From NCBI GenBank assembly GCA_013151415.1, contig JAADII010000042.1:1-42042 (forward strand): a stretch of 42,042 bases of DNA. The letters run 5' to 3'. The notes below the pieces were generated by a model. It was not told where the DNA came from. It did not search any database and worked only from the letters and a program-made list of their open reading frames with translations. The stretch's first letter is position 1; the number at the start of each line of letters is the position of its first letter. The DNA is from Chloroflexota bacterium (GTDB lineage Bacteria; Chloroflexota; Anaerolineae; J102). Below, in pieces: positions 31,719 to 39,867 of the stretch. Position numbers and translations under genes: made by a program.

Positions 31719-32888
31719 CTATGAATTTTCACACACCGCCCACAAGAAGGGCGCGACGCGCGCTTCCACCAGCTCCACGCCCAGGCCAGGACGAGTGGGC
31801 GCGGGCAAATAGCTGCCTTCGCGATCATGTTCGGGCGCATGATCGACAATGGCGTAATGCTCGGCCGGGCGATAGGGGTACAATTCGACAATGCTCAGAT
31901 TGGGGATGCAAAGGGCCAGGTGCAGGGCCGCGGCCGTGGCCACGGGCGTCACCCCGGCATGGTGGGGCTGAATCTTCATGTTATAGACCTCGGCCATGGC
32001 CGCGATCTTTTTGGTCTCCATCAAGCCGCCCGTGTTGCCCACGTCGGGCTGCAATATGTCCGCGGCGTGGCGCTCCATCACCTCGCGGAAGCCATAACGG
32101 GTGTAAAGACGCTCGCCCACGGCTATGGGGATGTTGACATGTTCCGACACTTTTTTCAAGGCCCCCACATCGAACGGATCGACCGGCTCCTCCAGGAAGA
32201 AAAGATCGAACTCCTCCAGTTGACGCCCAATGCGGATGATGGCGTCGGTGGTGAGCTCCGCGCTCACATCCACCAACACATCGACATCCCAGCCCACGGC
32301 ATCGCGCACCGCGCGCACGCGCGCCACCGCCAAACGCTCGGCCTCGCGATCAATGGAGCGCAGGGATACATGCCGAATGCGCCCATATGAATCGCTGCGG
32401 TCGGGCGTGGCCAGGGGATAAAGCTTTAGAGCCGTGTAGCCATCGGCCACCACTTTCTCCGCGGCGCGGGCGAACTCATCGGGCGTAGATGAACGAAAAG
32501 ACCAGCCATTGGCGTAGACGCGAACCCGGTCGCGATATTTTCCGCCCAGCAATTCATAAACGGGAACGCCCAGCGCCTTGCCCTTGATATCCCACAAGGC
32601 CTGTTCGATGGCGCTCATGCCCGAGAAGACAATGGGCCCGCCTCCCTTGGCCCAGAAGGAATCGTCGTACATCCGGTTCCACAATGCCTCGATGGGAAAC
32701 GGGTCCTGCCCCAAAATGACAGCCTCGACCAGGTCTTTGATCATGCCGGCGGCCGCCGTGGCGCCAATGCCGTAATCCACCGCGGCATGCCCCACGCCTG
32801 TAAATCCCTCATCGGTGAACAGCTGGACGAGGATGGGCCTTCGACCTGTAATCTGACCCAGATAAATATGCGCCTTAGTGATTTTCAT
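31719..32888 (-). CDS. Mandelate racemase/muconate lactonizing family protein
   Basis: 389-residue enolase-superfamily enzyme. The metal ligands are D207 (VLVDV), E233 (FFLEEP) and E259 (VGER). A His-Asp dyad is suggested by H309 or H310 (IQPHHAG) with D282 (QPD). K155 lies in ALKLY on the second strand. This is the mandelate racemase subgroup pattern, and the C-terminal ATAAALHLALCIPN segment recalls acid-sugar dehydratases such as DgoD/GlcD. An epimerase or dehydratase acting on a carboxylate substrate is expected. The DadA-like gene upstream ends 4 nt before its start. Confidence 0.9.
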   Translation of the reverse strand: MKITKAHIYLGQITGRRPILVQLFTDEGFTGVGHAAVDYGIGATAAAGMIKDLVEAVILGQDPFPIEALWNRMYDDSFWAKGGGPIVFSGMSAIEQALWDIKGKALGVPVYELLGGKYRDRVRVYANGWSFRSSTPDEFARAAEKVVADGYTALKLYPLATPDRSDSYGRIRHVSLRSIDREAERLAVARVRAVRDAVGWDVDVLVDVSAELTTDAIIRIGRQLEEFDLFFLEEPVDPFDVGALKKVSEHVNIPIAVGERLYTRYGFREVMERHAADILQPDVGNTGGLMETKKIAAMAEVYNMKIQPHHAGVTPVATAAALHLALCIPNLSIVELYPYRPAEHYAIVDHAPEHDREGSYLPAPTRPGLGVELVEARVAPFLWAVCENS

Positions 32889-32892
32889 ATGC

Positions 32893-34143
32893 TCAAAATC
32901 GGTCGGGTGAGAAGGGGGTTAGCTCGAGATCAGGGGGTTCGCCAGCGATGAGCTGGGACACCAATTTGCCGGTTATTGCACCCTGAGTCATGCCCAACAT
33001 GCTGTGGCCGGTCGCGACAATGAGATTGCCCAGGGCGGCGCTGCGGCCAATGAGGGGGAGATCATCGGGCGACATGGGCCGAAAGCCGCGCCACAGCTCG
33101 ATCTCCTCCAATTCACCGCCTGCGCGCACGTAGTCGCGCATGGCTCGTCGCGAGGCGTCGATGCGGCGCTGATTGATGCGCATGTCGAAACCGGCCATCT
33201 CCAGCGTGCTACTGAAACGCAATGCATCGCCCATTGGAGTGACAGCGACCATGTCGTCTGAAAGCTGAACCGGCAATTCAGGATAATCGGCCGGACGCCG
33301 GGCCGTGATGCTGTAGCCCTTGGCGGGCTGGATGGGCAAACGCAGGCCCAACGCCCGCCCCAACGGCGCCGACCATGCGCCGGCCGCGAGCACGACGGCT
33401 TCGGCCTGAAAATCGCCGCGCGTGGTGCGCACTTTGGCGATGCGCTTGCCCGAAGTCTCGAAACTCAACACCTCGGTGCGCTGGCGAATATCCGCGCCCA
33501 GGCTCTGCGCCACGCGGGCGAGGTTCTTCACAAAATGGTGGGGCGAAAAATGGGCGTAATCTTCGTAAAATACGCCGCCTATCACAGCCGAACTTGCGGG
33601 GGGAAATCGCTCATGCACCGCGACCGCATCCAACACGTCGCCCCTCACGCCAAACTGCTGCAATAGCTCCAACTCTCTCTTGGCATGATCCAGGGCCGAT
33701 TGCGTGCGATAGAGAAAGAGACGGCCTCGCCGCTGGTATGCGTCCTCCAACGGGTGACGCGCGTGCATCTCATCATATAGGGCGATGCTGGCGCGACCCA
33801 AAGCCAGTAGAATGGGAATGGCCCTCAGCATCTTCTCTCGTTTGCACGCGCCGCGAAAGAGCCAGAGCCAGCGGATCAGGTCGGGATCCAGTCGGGGTTT
33901 GATATAGAAGGGGCTGGCTGAATCGAGCAACCAGCGCAGGCCCTGGGTGAGCGCGCCCGGCGCAGGCAAAGGGATGGCGTGATCCACGGCAATGAGACCC
34001 GCATTGCCGTATGACGCGCCGCTGGCAATGTCGTTTTTCTCCACCAGAGTGACCGAACGACCGGTCTCGGCAAGAAAATAGGCGGCGCATACGCCGATGA
34101 CGCCGCCGCCAATGATAAGGGTGTCCACGCGTTGAGTTGTCAT
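32893..34143 (-). CDS. FAD-dependent D-amino-acid dehydrogenase/oxidase (DadA-like)
   Basis: 416 residues of the DAO fold. The N-terminal FAD motif is DTLIIGGGVIGVCAAYFLA (about 7-25), followed by the DadA signature SYGNAGLI (about 44-51). AKGYSIT and GFRPMSPDDLPLIGR lie further on, and the C-terminal ATGHSMLGMTQG FAD contact closes the fold. It oxidises a D-amino or secondary amino acid to the imino acid. Substrate is not visible. It is co-directional with the enolase-superfamily gene (4-nt gap) and the permease gene (18-nt gap). Confidence 0.92.
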   Translation of the reverse strand: MTTQRVDTLIIGGGVIGVCAAYFLAETGRSVTLVEKNDIASGASYGNAGLIAVDHAIPLPAPGALTQGLRWLLDSASPFYIKPRLDPDLIRWLWLFRGACKREKMLRAIPILLALGRASIALYDEMHARHPLEDAYQRRGRLFLYRTQSALDHAKRELELLQQFGVRGDVLDAVAVHERFPPASSAVIGGVFYEDYAHFSPHHFVKNLARVAQSLGADIRQRTEVLSFETSGKRIAKVRTTRGDFQAEAVVLAAGAWSAPLGRALGLRLPIQPAKGYSITARRPADYPELPVQLSDDMVAVTPMGDALRFSSTLEMAGFDMRINQRRIDASRRAMRDYVRAGGELEEIELWRGFRPMSPDDLPLIGRSAALGNLIVATGHSMLGMTQGAITGKLVSQLIAGEPPDLELTPFSPDRF

Positions 34144-34161
34144 GAGAACGCCAACATGGAT

Positions 34162-35115
34162 TTAGTTTTGTAGTTTGGGATCCAGCACATCGCGCAGGCC
34201 GTCACCCAACAGGTTGAACGCGAGAACGGTGATCAAGATGGCCAGACCGGGAAAAAGAGAGACCCAGGGCGCCTGAAACAGGTATTTTGTGCCGTCGCGA
34301 ATCATGGAGCCCCAGGCCGGCGTGGGAGGCGACACGCCCAGACCAATGAAACTGAGATTGGCCTCGACGCGAATCGCGCTGGCGATCCAGATGCTGGCCA
34401 AGACAACGAGTTCGCTTACGATGTTGGGCAACACATGAAGCCGCGCAATGCGGAAATTACTGGCGCCGATGCTGCGAGCGGCTTCGACATATTCGTTTTG
34501 TTTCACGCTTAGCGTCGAACTGTGGGCCACGCGAGCGAACGTGGGCGCAAGCACAATGCCAATGGCGAGGATCATATTGAACAGGCCGCCTCCCAATACG
34601 GCCAACACCATCAAGCCCATAATCAGGCTGGGAAAGGCCATGAGAATATCGGCCGCGCGCATGAGCACGTTTTCGGTCTTGCCGCCCAGATAACCGCCCA
34701 TAAGCCCCATCAGCGCGCCGATGACCCCGCCGATGATCACGGAGACAATGCCCACCAGCAGGGAGACGCGTGAACCGTAGATGATGCGCGAGAGCATATC
34801 GCGACCATAAGAATCAAGGCCCATCCAATGCTCGCGGCTGGGAGGCGCCAGCCGGTTGGCGGTGTCCTGCTCCAGAGGATCGTAAGGAGCCAATAGGGGT
34901 TGCGGATCTCGCCCTTGAAAAACCGCGATGAACCAATCATCGGCGAAAAGCGCCATAAAAACGACCAACAACATGAGAATAACGCCCAAAATGGCGGGAC
35001 GATTGCGAATAAAAGTTCGGAACAGGCGTTTGCGCTGACTACGCAGGCGCACAACAGGCGCTTCGGTGGCGTCTACAATCTGGGTTTCAATGGCTTCATC
35101 GAATTTATCTTTCAT
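34162..35115 (-). CDS. Dipeptide/oligopeptide ABC transporter permease, DppC type
   Basis: 317 residues. A cytoplasmic N-terminal tail (about 40) leads into a first helix near 50-70. A large extracytoplasmic loop carries HWMGLDSYGRDMLSRIIYGSR, typical of DppC/OppC, and four to five more helices follow. The EAA loop is YVEAARSIGASNFRI, the ATPase contact. I chose the ATG at 35115 because GAGGTG precedes it at the right distance. It pairs with the DppB-type gene 10 nt upstream. Confidence 0.94.
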   Translation of the reverse strand: MKDKFDEAIETQIVDATEAPVVRLRSQRKRLFRTFIRNRPAILGVILMLLVVFMALFADDWFIAVFQGRDPQPLLAPYDPLEQDTANRLAPPSREHWMGLDSYGRDMLSRIIYGSRVSLLVGIVSVIIGGVIGALMGLMGGYLGGKTENVLMRAADILMAFPSLIMGLMVLAVLGGGLFNMILAIGIVLAPTFARVAHSSTLSVKQNEYVEAARSIGASNFRIARLHVLPNIVSELVVLASIWIASAIRVEANLSFIGLGVSPPTPAWGSMIRDGTKYLFQAPWVSLFPGLAILITVLAFNLLGDGLRDVLDPKLQN

Positions 35116-35125
35116 GCCGTGCACC

Positions 35126-36064
35126 TCAGTGGGTAATGCGAGGATCAACGAAGCTGTAGATGATGTCCGTTATGAGATTGATGCCCACAACGAAAAGTGC
35201 ATAAATCACCATCACCGATTGCAGGAGCGTATAATCTCGCTGCATGATGGCGCTGACCAGCATCTTGCCGAGACCGGGCCGCGCGAAAACGGTTTCGGTG
35301 AGCACCGAATCGGCGACCAGGCTGGCGGCCCAAACGCCGATGATGGAGACAATGGGCACCAGCGCGGCTCGCAGGGCGTGGCGCAACACCACGATGCGCT
35401 CGCTCAATCCCTTAGCCCGAGCCGTGCGAACATAATCATCTTTGAGCACGTTCAACATGGCGGAGCGGGTGAGCCGGGTGACGGACGCGGTCATGATCAG
35501 CCCCAATGTCATGGCCGGAAGCACCAAATGCCTGAGATTGCTGTTCAAATCGGTGAGATCACCCCCGCCCACGGCCGGAAATATTGGAATTTTATAGGCG
35601 AATGTCAGCATAATCAAGATGCCGAGATAAAACGCCGGCACCGAAAGCCCCGCCAGAGACACCACCCGGCCTATGTAATCGATTGAGGTGTTGACATGTC
35701 GCGCGGTGTAAATGCCCAAAGGCACGCCCAAAATCGTGCCTATGAAAATGGCCGTGATGGTGAGCTCGAGGGTGTAGGGAAGCACCTGTCTCACCAGATC
35801 GCTGATCTCCTTGCCGGTGATCATCGATGTGCCCAAATCGCCCCGCAATAGATCGCTCAGAAAACGAAAATATTGCACATATAGGGGATCGTTCAACCCC
35901 ATTTTCTCGCGCAGAGCCTCCACCGCCTCTTGCGAGGCGTAGTCGCCCAGCGCCGCAGTGGCTGGATCGCCAGGAATCACCCGCACGACAAAGAAAACCA
36001 GGGTCAACACAGCCAGGACGGTGGGAATGGCCAGAAGCAATCGAGAAGCGATATATCGAATCAT
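35126..36064 (-). CDS. Dipeptide/oligopeptide ABC transporter permease, DppB type
   Basis: 312 residues. The N-terminus MIRYIASRLLLAIPTVLAV and VVRVIPGDPA are characteristic of DppB/OppB. About six helices follow, with the EAA loop DYVRTARAKGLSERIVVL near residue 210. The end LLQSVMVIYALFVVGINLITDI..DPRI is typical. I chose the ATG at 36064, with GGAG nine nucleotides upstream. It lies downstream of an intrinsic terminator that separates it from the binding-protein gene. Confidence 0.95.
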   Translation of the reverse strand: MIRYIASRLLLAIPTVLAVLTLVFFVVRVIPGDPATAALGDYASQEAVEALREKMGLNDPLYVQYFRFLSDLLRGDLGTSMITGKEISDLVRQVLPYTLELTITAIFIGTILGVPLGIYTARHVNTSIDYIGRVVSLAGLSVPAFYLGILIMLTFAYKIPIFPAVGGGDLTDLNSNLRHLVLPAMTLGLIMTASVTRLTRSAMLNVLKDDYVRTARAKGLSERIVVLRHALRAALVPIVSIIGVWAASLVADSVLTETVFARPGLGKMLVSAIMQRDYTLLQSVMVIYALFVVGINLITDIIYSFVDPRITH

Positions 36065-36229
36065 CAGCGCATTGCTCCAAGGAAATGAATGAAACGAAAA
36101 CCTCAACCTACTCAGACATGGCGTCGTTGTCGGCGCGCGCGGCGGCTCGCAAAACAATGAAGAATCGACCGGGAACCAAGGCCGACTCATTCCCTGAGCC
36201 CCGGTCTCCCGCTCCCGGTCGATTCTGGG

Positions 36230-36261
36230 AAAAGTCGGGAGCCCATTTTTGGGCCCCCGAC
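36230..36261 (-). terminator. Intrinsic terminator between binding-protein and permease genes
   Basis: On the minus strand a 12-bp stem (36250-36261 with 36234-36245, one G-U pair) closed by an AAAA loop is followed by TTTT. It sits just after the binding-protein stop codon. Partial termination here would give more binding protein than permease, a common ABC operon layout. Confidence 0.85.
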
Positions 36262-36277
36262 CGAGCTGCGGAGACGA

Positions 36278-37984
36278 CTACTTGTTGATGGTTGTGGTCT
36301 CGTCGATTTGCGGATAGAGCGCAAGCACCGACTTGAGCTCATGCCCATAATCGACGTAATCGTGTCGAGCAGTGACCTGGTTCATGTAGAGGATGGGATA
36401 GGAGATCATCTCTTCCAGGAGCTTGATCTGAGCATCCTTCCACATCTGCACCTGCTTGTCGGCGTCTTGCTCCACGCGCGCCGCCTCGATCAGATCATCG
36501 ATGCCCGCGTAATGAGAGAAGTTCGTGTCGGGCTTGGCGCCGGTGACCACGATGGAATCGGAATGATAGAAGCGGGTGAGATAGACATCCGCGTTGGGTC
36601 GCCAGGCCACGTAGACGACGATGGGGTTCACATCCTGGCGAATGAGCTTATGCATGCTGGAGTGGTCCACCGTGGTGATCTTGATGTCGATGCCGATCTT
36701 GGCCAACTGAGCCTGCATGCTCGTGTAAGGCTTCAGATAGGACTCGCGCTCTGAGGAGACCACCTCGAGCGAGAAGCCGTCAGGATATCCGGCTTCGGCC
36801 AATAATTGTTTGGCTTTCTCCAGGTCGCGAGCATAGTCCAGGCCCAGTTCCTCCACCTCTTCCTTGGTCAGGCCGCCGGGCAGGAATTTCGCAGGCACCG
36901 CAGAGTATACCTTCTCGGCCACAGGCGGGCCGCCAAACAGGGCCAGGAACTCATCGCGATCCAGCGCATAGGCGATGGCTTTGCGCACGCGCACGTCATC
37001 CAGAGGCTTGACCGAAGTGTTGAAGTGAATGGTCGCCACTTCGCCCACGCCGTAGACGTCCACGCTGATGCCCTCTTCCTGATCCATGCGCTTGACCCAA
37101 TCGCTTTCGTTCTGGCCGTTGATGACATCCAGATCACCCGATTTCAGGCCCAACTCTCGACTGTTGAGCTCGGGCATGAAGCGATACTCCACCCGGTCCA
37201 GCTTGGGGCGACCGCGGAAGTAGGCGTCGTTGGCCACAAGCACAACCTTGTCTTGCGGCGTGTAGCTTTCAAACTTGAAGGGGCCTGTGCCGGCGGGATT
37301 GGTCTTGAAGCCCTCCGCGCCAACATTTTCATAATGCTGTTTGCAGATGATGAAGCCGCCCGCGTAATCCGCCACCTTGGGGAAGAACAAAATGGGCGAA
37401 ATGGGCTGCTCCAATGTGATCTTCACCGTGTAGTCGTCGAGAGCCTCCACGGTCATGCCGTTGTATTCCCCGGCATAAGCCGAAGTGTCGGGATTGGCCG
37501 ACTTTTGCAAAGAGTAGACCACGTCCTCGGAAGTGAGTTCATAGGCCGGGGTTTCCTTTGTCTCCTGGCACATCACGCCTTTGCGCAACTCGAAGGTCCA
37601 CACTTGTTTGCCATCCACGACCTCCGGTTCGGGCAGGCTGACCGCCAGATCGGGTTCAAAGGTGGAGCCGTCGCCGGGCTTATAGCGCACCAGAGCATTG
37701 AAAATCATGTCCACCAGATTGCGGTCGTTGGTGGCGGCCGCAAAATGGGGGTCCATGGTGCCCAGATCAGCCGCTTTGTCGGCGTAGCGCAAAACCATTG
37801 GCTCGCTCGGCTCAGGGGGCGCCTCGGTGGGTTCGGCGGGCTTCTCCGTAGGTTCGGCCGGCTTCTCCGTGGGTTGAGCAGCCGGCGGCTCCTCGGCCGG
37901 AGCGCCGGGTGTGGCCTGAGCGCATGCCGCCAACGCGAACAACAACAGCAGTAGGATGCTACCAAGTAATACGAAGCGCTTCAT
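36278..37984 (-). CDS. Family 5 (dipeptide/oligopeptide-type) binding lipoprotein
   Basis: 568 residues. A lipoprotein signal peptide has lipobox LAAC (Cys about 21). A repetitive linker EKPAEPTEKPAEPTEAPPEP (about 38-57) follows, then the SBP_bac_5 domain with VSLPEPEVVDGKQVWTFELR, NPAGTGPFKFESYTPQDKVV, and VRKAIAYALDRDEF. It should be anchored outside the membrane, delivering peptides, opines or similar solutes to the permease pair. I chose the ATG at 37984 because AAGGAGGAG precedes it; the upstream open frame lies in the leader. A consensus promoter is about 250 nt upstream. Confidence 0.94.
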   Translation of the reverse strand: MKRFVLLGSILLLLLFALAACAQATPGAPAEEPPAAQPTEKPAEPTEKPAEPTEAPPEPSEPMVLRYADKAADLGTMDPHFAAATNDRNLVDMIFNALVRYKPGDGSTFEPDLAVSLPEPEVVDGKQVWTFELRKGVMCQETKETPAYELTSEDVVYSLQKSANPDTSAYAGEYNGMTVEALDDYTVKITLEQPISPILFFPKVADYAGGFIICKQHYENVGAEGFKTNPAGTGPFKFESYTPQDKVVLVANDAYFRGRPKLDRVEYRFMPELNSRELGLKSGDLDVINGQNESDWVKRMDQEEGISVDVYGVGEVATIHFNTSVKPLDDVRVRKAIAYALDRDEFLALFGGPPVAEKVYSAVPAKFLPGGLTKEEVEELGLDYARDLEKAKQLLAEAGYPDGFSLEVVSSERESYLKPYTSMQAQLAKIGIDIKITTVDHSSMHKLIRQDVNPIVVYVAWRPNADVYLTRFYHSDSIVVTGAKPDTNFSHYAGIDDLIEAARVEQDADKQVQMWKDAQIKLLEEMISYPILYMNQVTARHDYVDYGHELKSVLALYPQIDETTTINK

Positions 37985-38076
37985 TAGGCTCCTCCTTTTT
38001 GAGTGAGTTGAGTAACGGTTTGGAAAGTGAGATGGATGAAGGACCGCATAGCGACCCGTCGAACCCGAGAACAGAG

Positions 38077-38099
38077 GGCGCGATCGCGGAAATCGCGCC
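38077..38099 (-). other. Hairpin in the binding-lipoprotein leader
   Basis: GGCGCGAT and ATCGCGCC form a perfect 8-bp stem around 7 nt. No U tract follows on the minus strand, so it is not a terminator. It could stabilise the mRNA or be a regulatory structure. Confidence 0.5.
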
Positions 38100-38229
38100 G
38101 CACCAAAAAAGGATGCCGTGAGTGAAGGGAAAGAATGACCGATTGGCGGGCATTCGCTCCCCCATCCCCGGTTCGTTTTTCCAGGCGGCGACAAGCTGGC
38201 GAGAACGCACAAAGGCGAGAATACGCTAA

Positions 38230-38258
38230 AATGTAGATGATCTATCGATGATTGTCAA
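38230..38258 (-). promoter_or_regulatory. Promoter of the ABC importer genes
   Basis: On the minus strand TTGACA (38253-38258), exactly 17 nt, TACATT (38230-38235). The overlapping TTGACTTGACA offers a second -35 register. Confidence 0.75.
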
Positions 38259-38294
38259 GTCAACTTTCTTGCAACTGAAAAGAGACGGAGCGCT

Positions 38295-39476
38295 TCAAAG
38301 GTAGGGATGAGCCCCCTGGTAGGGCTGGCCCTCCTCAAATCGGGTCACGCGCAAAGGCGCGATATCAACCACATCGGTGCGACCGTTCGAAATCAGCTCG
38401 GCCATAACCTGGCCGATGGCGGGGCCTTCTTTGAACCCATGCCCGCTCATGCCGATGGCCAGATAAAATCCTTCGATCCCCGGCGCAAGACCCAGCAAAG
38501 CGTGGCCATCTGGCGAATACCCTTCGACGCCCACGTGGCCCTTGCGCACCCGGCCTGTCTCCATGCGAGGAATGCGCGCGCAAAGGCGCTCCAGAGCCTG
38601 ATATTGGATGGCAGGCATCAGCGTCTCGCTGTAATGGTCCAGCTCGACCGGCTTGATGACCTTGTTATGCTCGCCTCCGGAAATGCCGGTTAGCGTGAGG
38701 CCGCCGGTCTCGGGCCGGGCGTAAACGCCGTTGATGCGGTCGATAAAAGTGAGATGCGGCGTTGGAATCTCGGGCGGCGTCTCCAGAATGGTGGCCTGAT
38801 GCAGGGCGAGGGTGAGGTCGATTTCGAGACCCGCCATGGCCGCCACCATCGCGCCCCACGGCCCGGCCGCGTTGACGACGGTATCCGTGGCGATGAACCC
38901 ACGCGAAGTCTGCACACCACGCACGCGAGCGCCCGCGATATCGATTCCCCGCACTTCGACGCCCTGAAGGATTTGGGCGCGATGGCGACGAGCGGCCTCG
39001 GCCAGACTCATGGTGGTCAGATGCGGATCTGCATAACCGGACTCAGGTTCGTAGGCCGCGATGGCAAAGTCATCCACCACCATATATGGGGCCATTTCTT
39101 TAAGCTCATCGCTGGAAATCAAGCGCGTTTCAATGCCGATCTCTCGCATCATGGCCACATTGGCCTTCAACGGCTCAAGATGGTGAGGCTTGACGATGCG
39201 CACAAAACCCGTGCGCACAAAGCCACACTCCCCGCCCACAAGCTCGTCGAAATACCGAAACGTATCGAAGCTTCTATGGGCGAATGTGGCCTCGATTGGG
39301 TTGTCGTAATGCATCCGCACCAACCCGCTGCTCATCCCCGTTGCCCCAGCAGCGAGATGCTTCCGTTCGAGCAAGATGATACGCCCCGCGCGCATGCGAG
39401 AAAGATGATAAGCGATGCTGACTCCGATGATGCCACCGCCGATAACGACAACGTCAGCGGTCACGGGAAGCTCCAT
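38295..39476 (-). CDS. FAD-dependent oxidoreductase, sarcosine oxidase beta/DadA superfamily
   Basis: 393-residue DAO-fold flavoprotein. The N-terminal FAD motif is ADVVVIGGGIIGVSIAYHLS (about 7-26), followed by AAGATGMSSGLVR, and near the end GVEGYSPDGHALLGLAPGIEGFYLAIGMSGHGFKEGPAIG in outline, as in sarcosine/dimethylglycine oxidase subunits. It should oxidise a secondary or tertiary amine or an amino acid. It is distinct from the DadA-like protein encoded at 32893-34143. It is the first gene of the minus-strand island, transcribed separately from the ABC genes. Confidence 0.9.
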   Translation of the reverse strand: MELPVTADVVVIGGGIIGVSIAYHLSRMRAGRIILLERKHLAAGATGMSSGLVRMHYDNPIEATFAHRSFDTFRYFDELVGGECGFVRTGFVRIVKPHHLEPLKANVAMMREIGIETRLISSDELKEMAPYMVVDDFAIAAYEPESGYADPHLTTMSLAEAARRHRAQILQGVEVRGIDIAGARVRGVQTSRGFIATDTVVNAAGPWGAMVAAMAGLEIDLTLALHQATILETPPEIPTPHLTFIDRINGVYARPETGGLTLTGISGGEHNKVIKPVELDHYSETLMPAIQYQALERLCARIPRMETGRVRKGHVGVEGYSPDGHALLGLAPGIEGFYLAIGMSGHGFKEGPAIGQVMAELISNGRTDVVDIAPLRVTRFEEGQPYQGAHPYL

Positions 39477-39528
39477 AGGCGGCCCTCGTGCAGTGAGTGA
39501 ATGGCGCGGTCATTGTTGAATGGAAGTA

Positions 39529-39558
39529 AGCATACCATCATCGCCCCCATATATGCAA
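39529..39558 (-). promoter_or_regulatory. Weak candidate promoter for the FAD oxidoreductase gene
   Basis: On the minus strand TTGCAT (39553-39558), 18 nt, TATGCT (39529-39534). Both boxes are imperfect. Confidence 0.3.
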
Positions 39559-39566
39559 GCGCGCTT
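39557..39566. promoter_or_regulatory. Palindrome between divergent promoters
   Basis: AAGCGCGCTT is a perfect 10-bp palindrome that touches the -35 boxes of both the minus-strand and plus-strand promoters here. It is a candidate operator, but short palindromes also occur by chance in GC-rich DNA. Confidence 0.3.
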
Positions 39567-39594
39567 TGATTCAGGTCATGGGATGTTATACAAT
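39566..39594 (+). promoter_or_regulatory. Plus-strand promoter before the 14-codon frame
   Basis: TTGATT (39566-39571), exactly 17 nt, TACAAT (39589-39594). The only immediate downstream frame is the short one at 39602. Confidence 0.55.
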
Positions 39595-39601
39595 CGGAGT
39601 T

Positions 39602-39646
39602 ATGAGAAAACTTTTTCCTTTCAGCAACCGGCGACGCCGCCTCTAG
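39602..39646 (+). CDS. Possible 14-residue leader peptide with four consecutive arginines
   Basis: An ATG preceded at once by GGAGTT opens a 14-codon frame: MRKLFPFSNRRRRL, then TAG. It begins only 8 nt after a good -10 box, so transcription would start very near the ATG and the GGAG may lie at or before the 5' end. If real, it would be nearly leaderless. The run of four Arg codons recalls attenuator leader peptides, and a hairpin follows at 39662-39682. It is short enough to be chance. Confidence 0.25.
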   Translation: MRKLFPFSNRRRRL

Positions 39647-39661
39647 CGTATGCGTCATGAG

Positions 39662-39682
39662 CGGCGCTGCAACAGCTTGCCG
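39662..39682 (+). other. Hairpin after the 14-codon frame
   Basis: CGGC-GCTG-CAA-CAGC-TT-GCCG forms two stacked 4-bp helices with a 2-nt bulge. There is no U tract. Confidence 0.4.
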
Positions 39683-39788
39683 TGAAGATATCCTGATGGA
39701 GCCAACAATGCCCACCCGATTGACGGCCGACGAATCATGCGCGCCTTGCAGGTGGCGAACGATTGTCTTCTTCTCTCCGAAGGCGCGT

Positions 39789-39817
39789 TTGACGCACGCC
39801 CCCATCTAGCGTAAAAT
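39789..39817 (+). promoter_or_regulatory. Promoter of the GntR-fusion gene
   Basis: TTGACG (39789-39794), exactly 17 nt, TAAAAT (39812-39817). Just downstream, ATAGC (39835-39839) and GCTAT (39846-39850) form a 5-bp dyad that could be an autoregulatory operator. Confidence 0.75.
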
Positions 39818-39867
39818 AGTAATGTAATGACAATATAGCAAATCGGCTATTCTCAGGGGTGACCGTT

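Larger units (their letters stand above)
37985..38294. other. Leader and promoter region of the binding-lipoprotein gene
   Basis: 310 nt between two minus-strand genes. It holds a strong minus-strand promoter (38230-38258), a roughly 240-nt leader with one perfect hairpin (38077-38099), and an AAGGAGGAG ribosome binding site. I see no gene in it. Confidence 0.6.
39477..39867. other. Divergent regulatory region
   Basis: About 390 nt between the FAD oxidoreductase gene (minus) and the GntR-fusion gene (plus). It contains a weak minus-strand promoter, a palindrome, a good plus-strand promoter followed by a 14-codon frame, a hairpin, and a second strong plus-strand promoter for the regulator. 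Confidence 0.7.

Noticed and set aside
36806-37954. Plus-strand open frame (382 codons) opposite the binding-lipoprotein gene
   Set aside because: The lipobox, binding-domain motifs and strong ribosome binding site support the minus strand only.
37985-38212. Upstream extension of the binding-lipoprotein frame
   Set aside because: The lipoprotein signal peptide and AAGGAGGAG site place the start at 37984; the extension lies in the leader.
39461-39805. 114-codon minus-strand frame in the divergent regulatory region
   Set aside because: It overlaps promoters and the start of the FAD oxidoreductase gene and has no ribosome binding site or family pattern.
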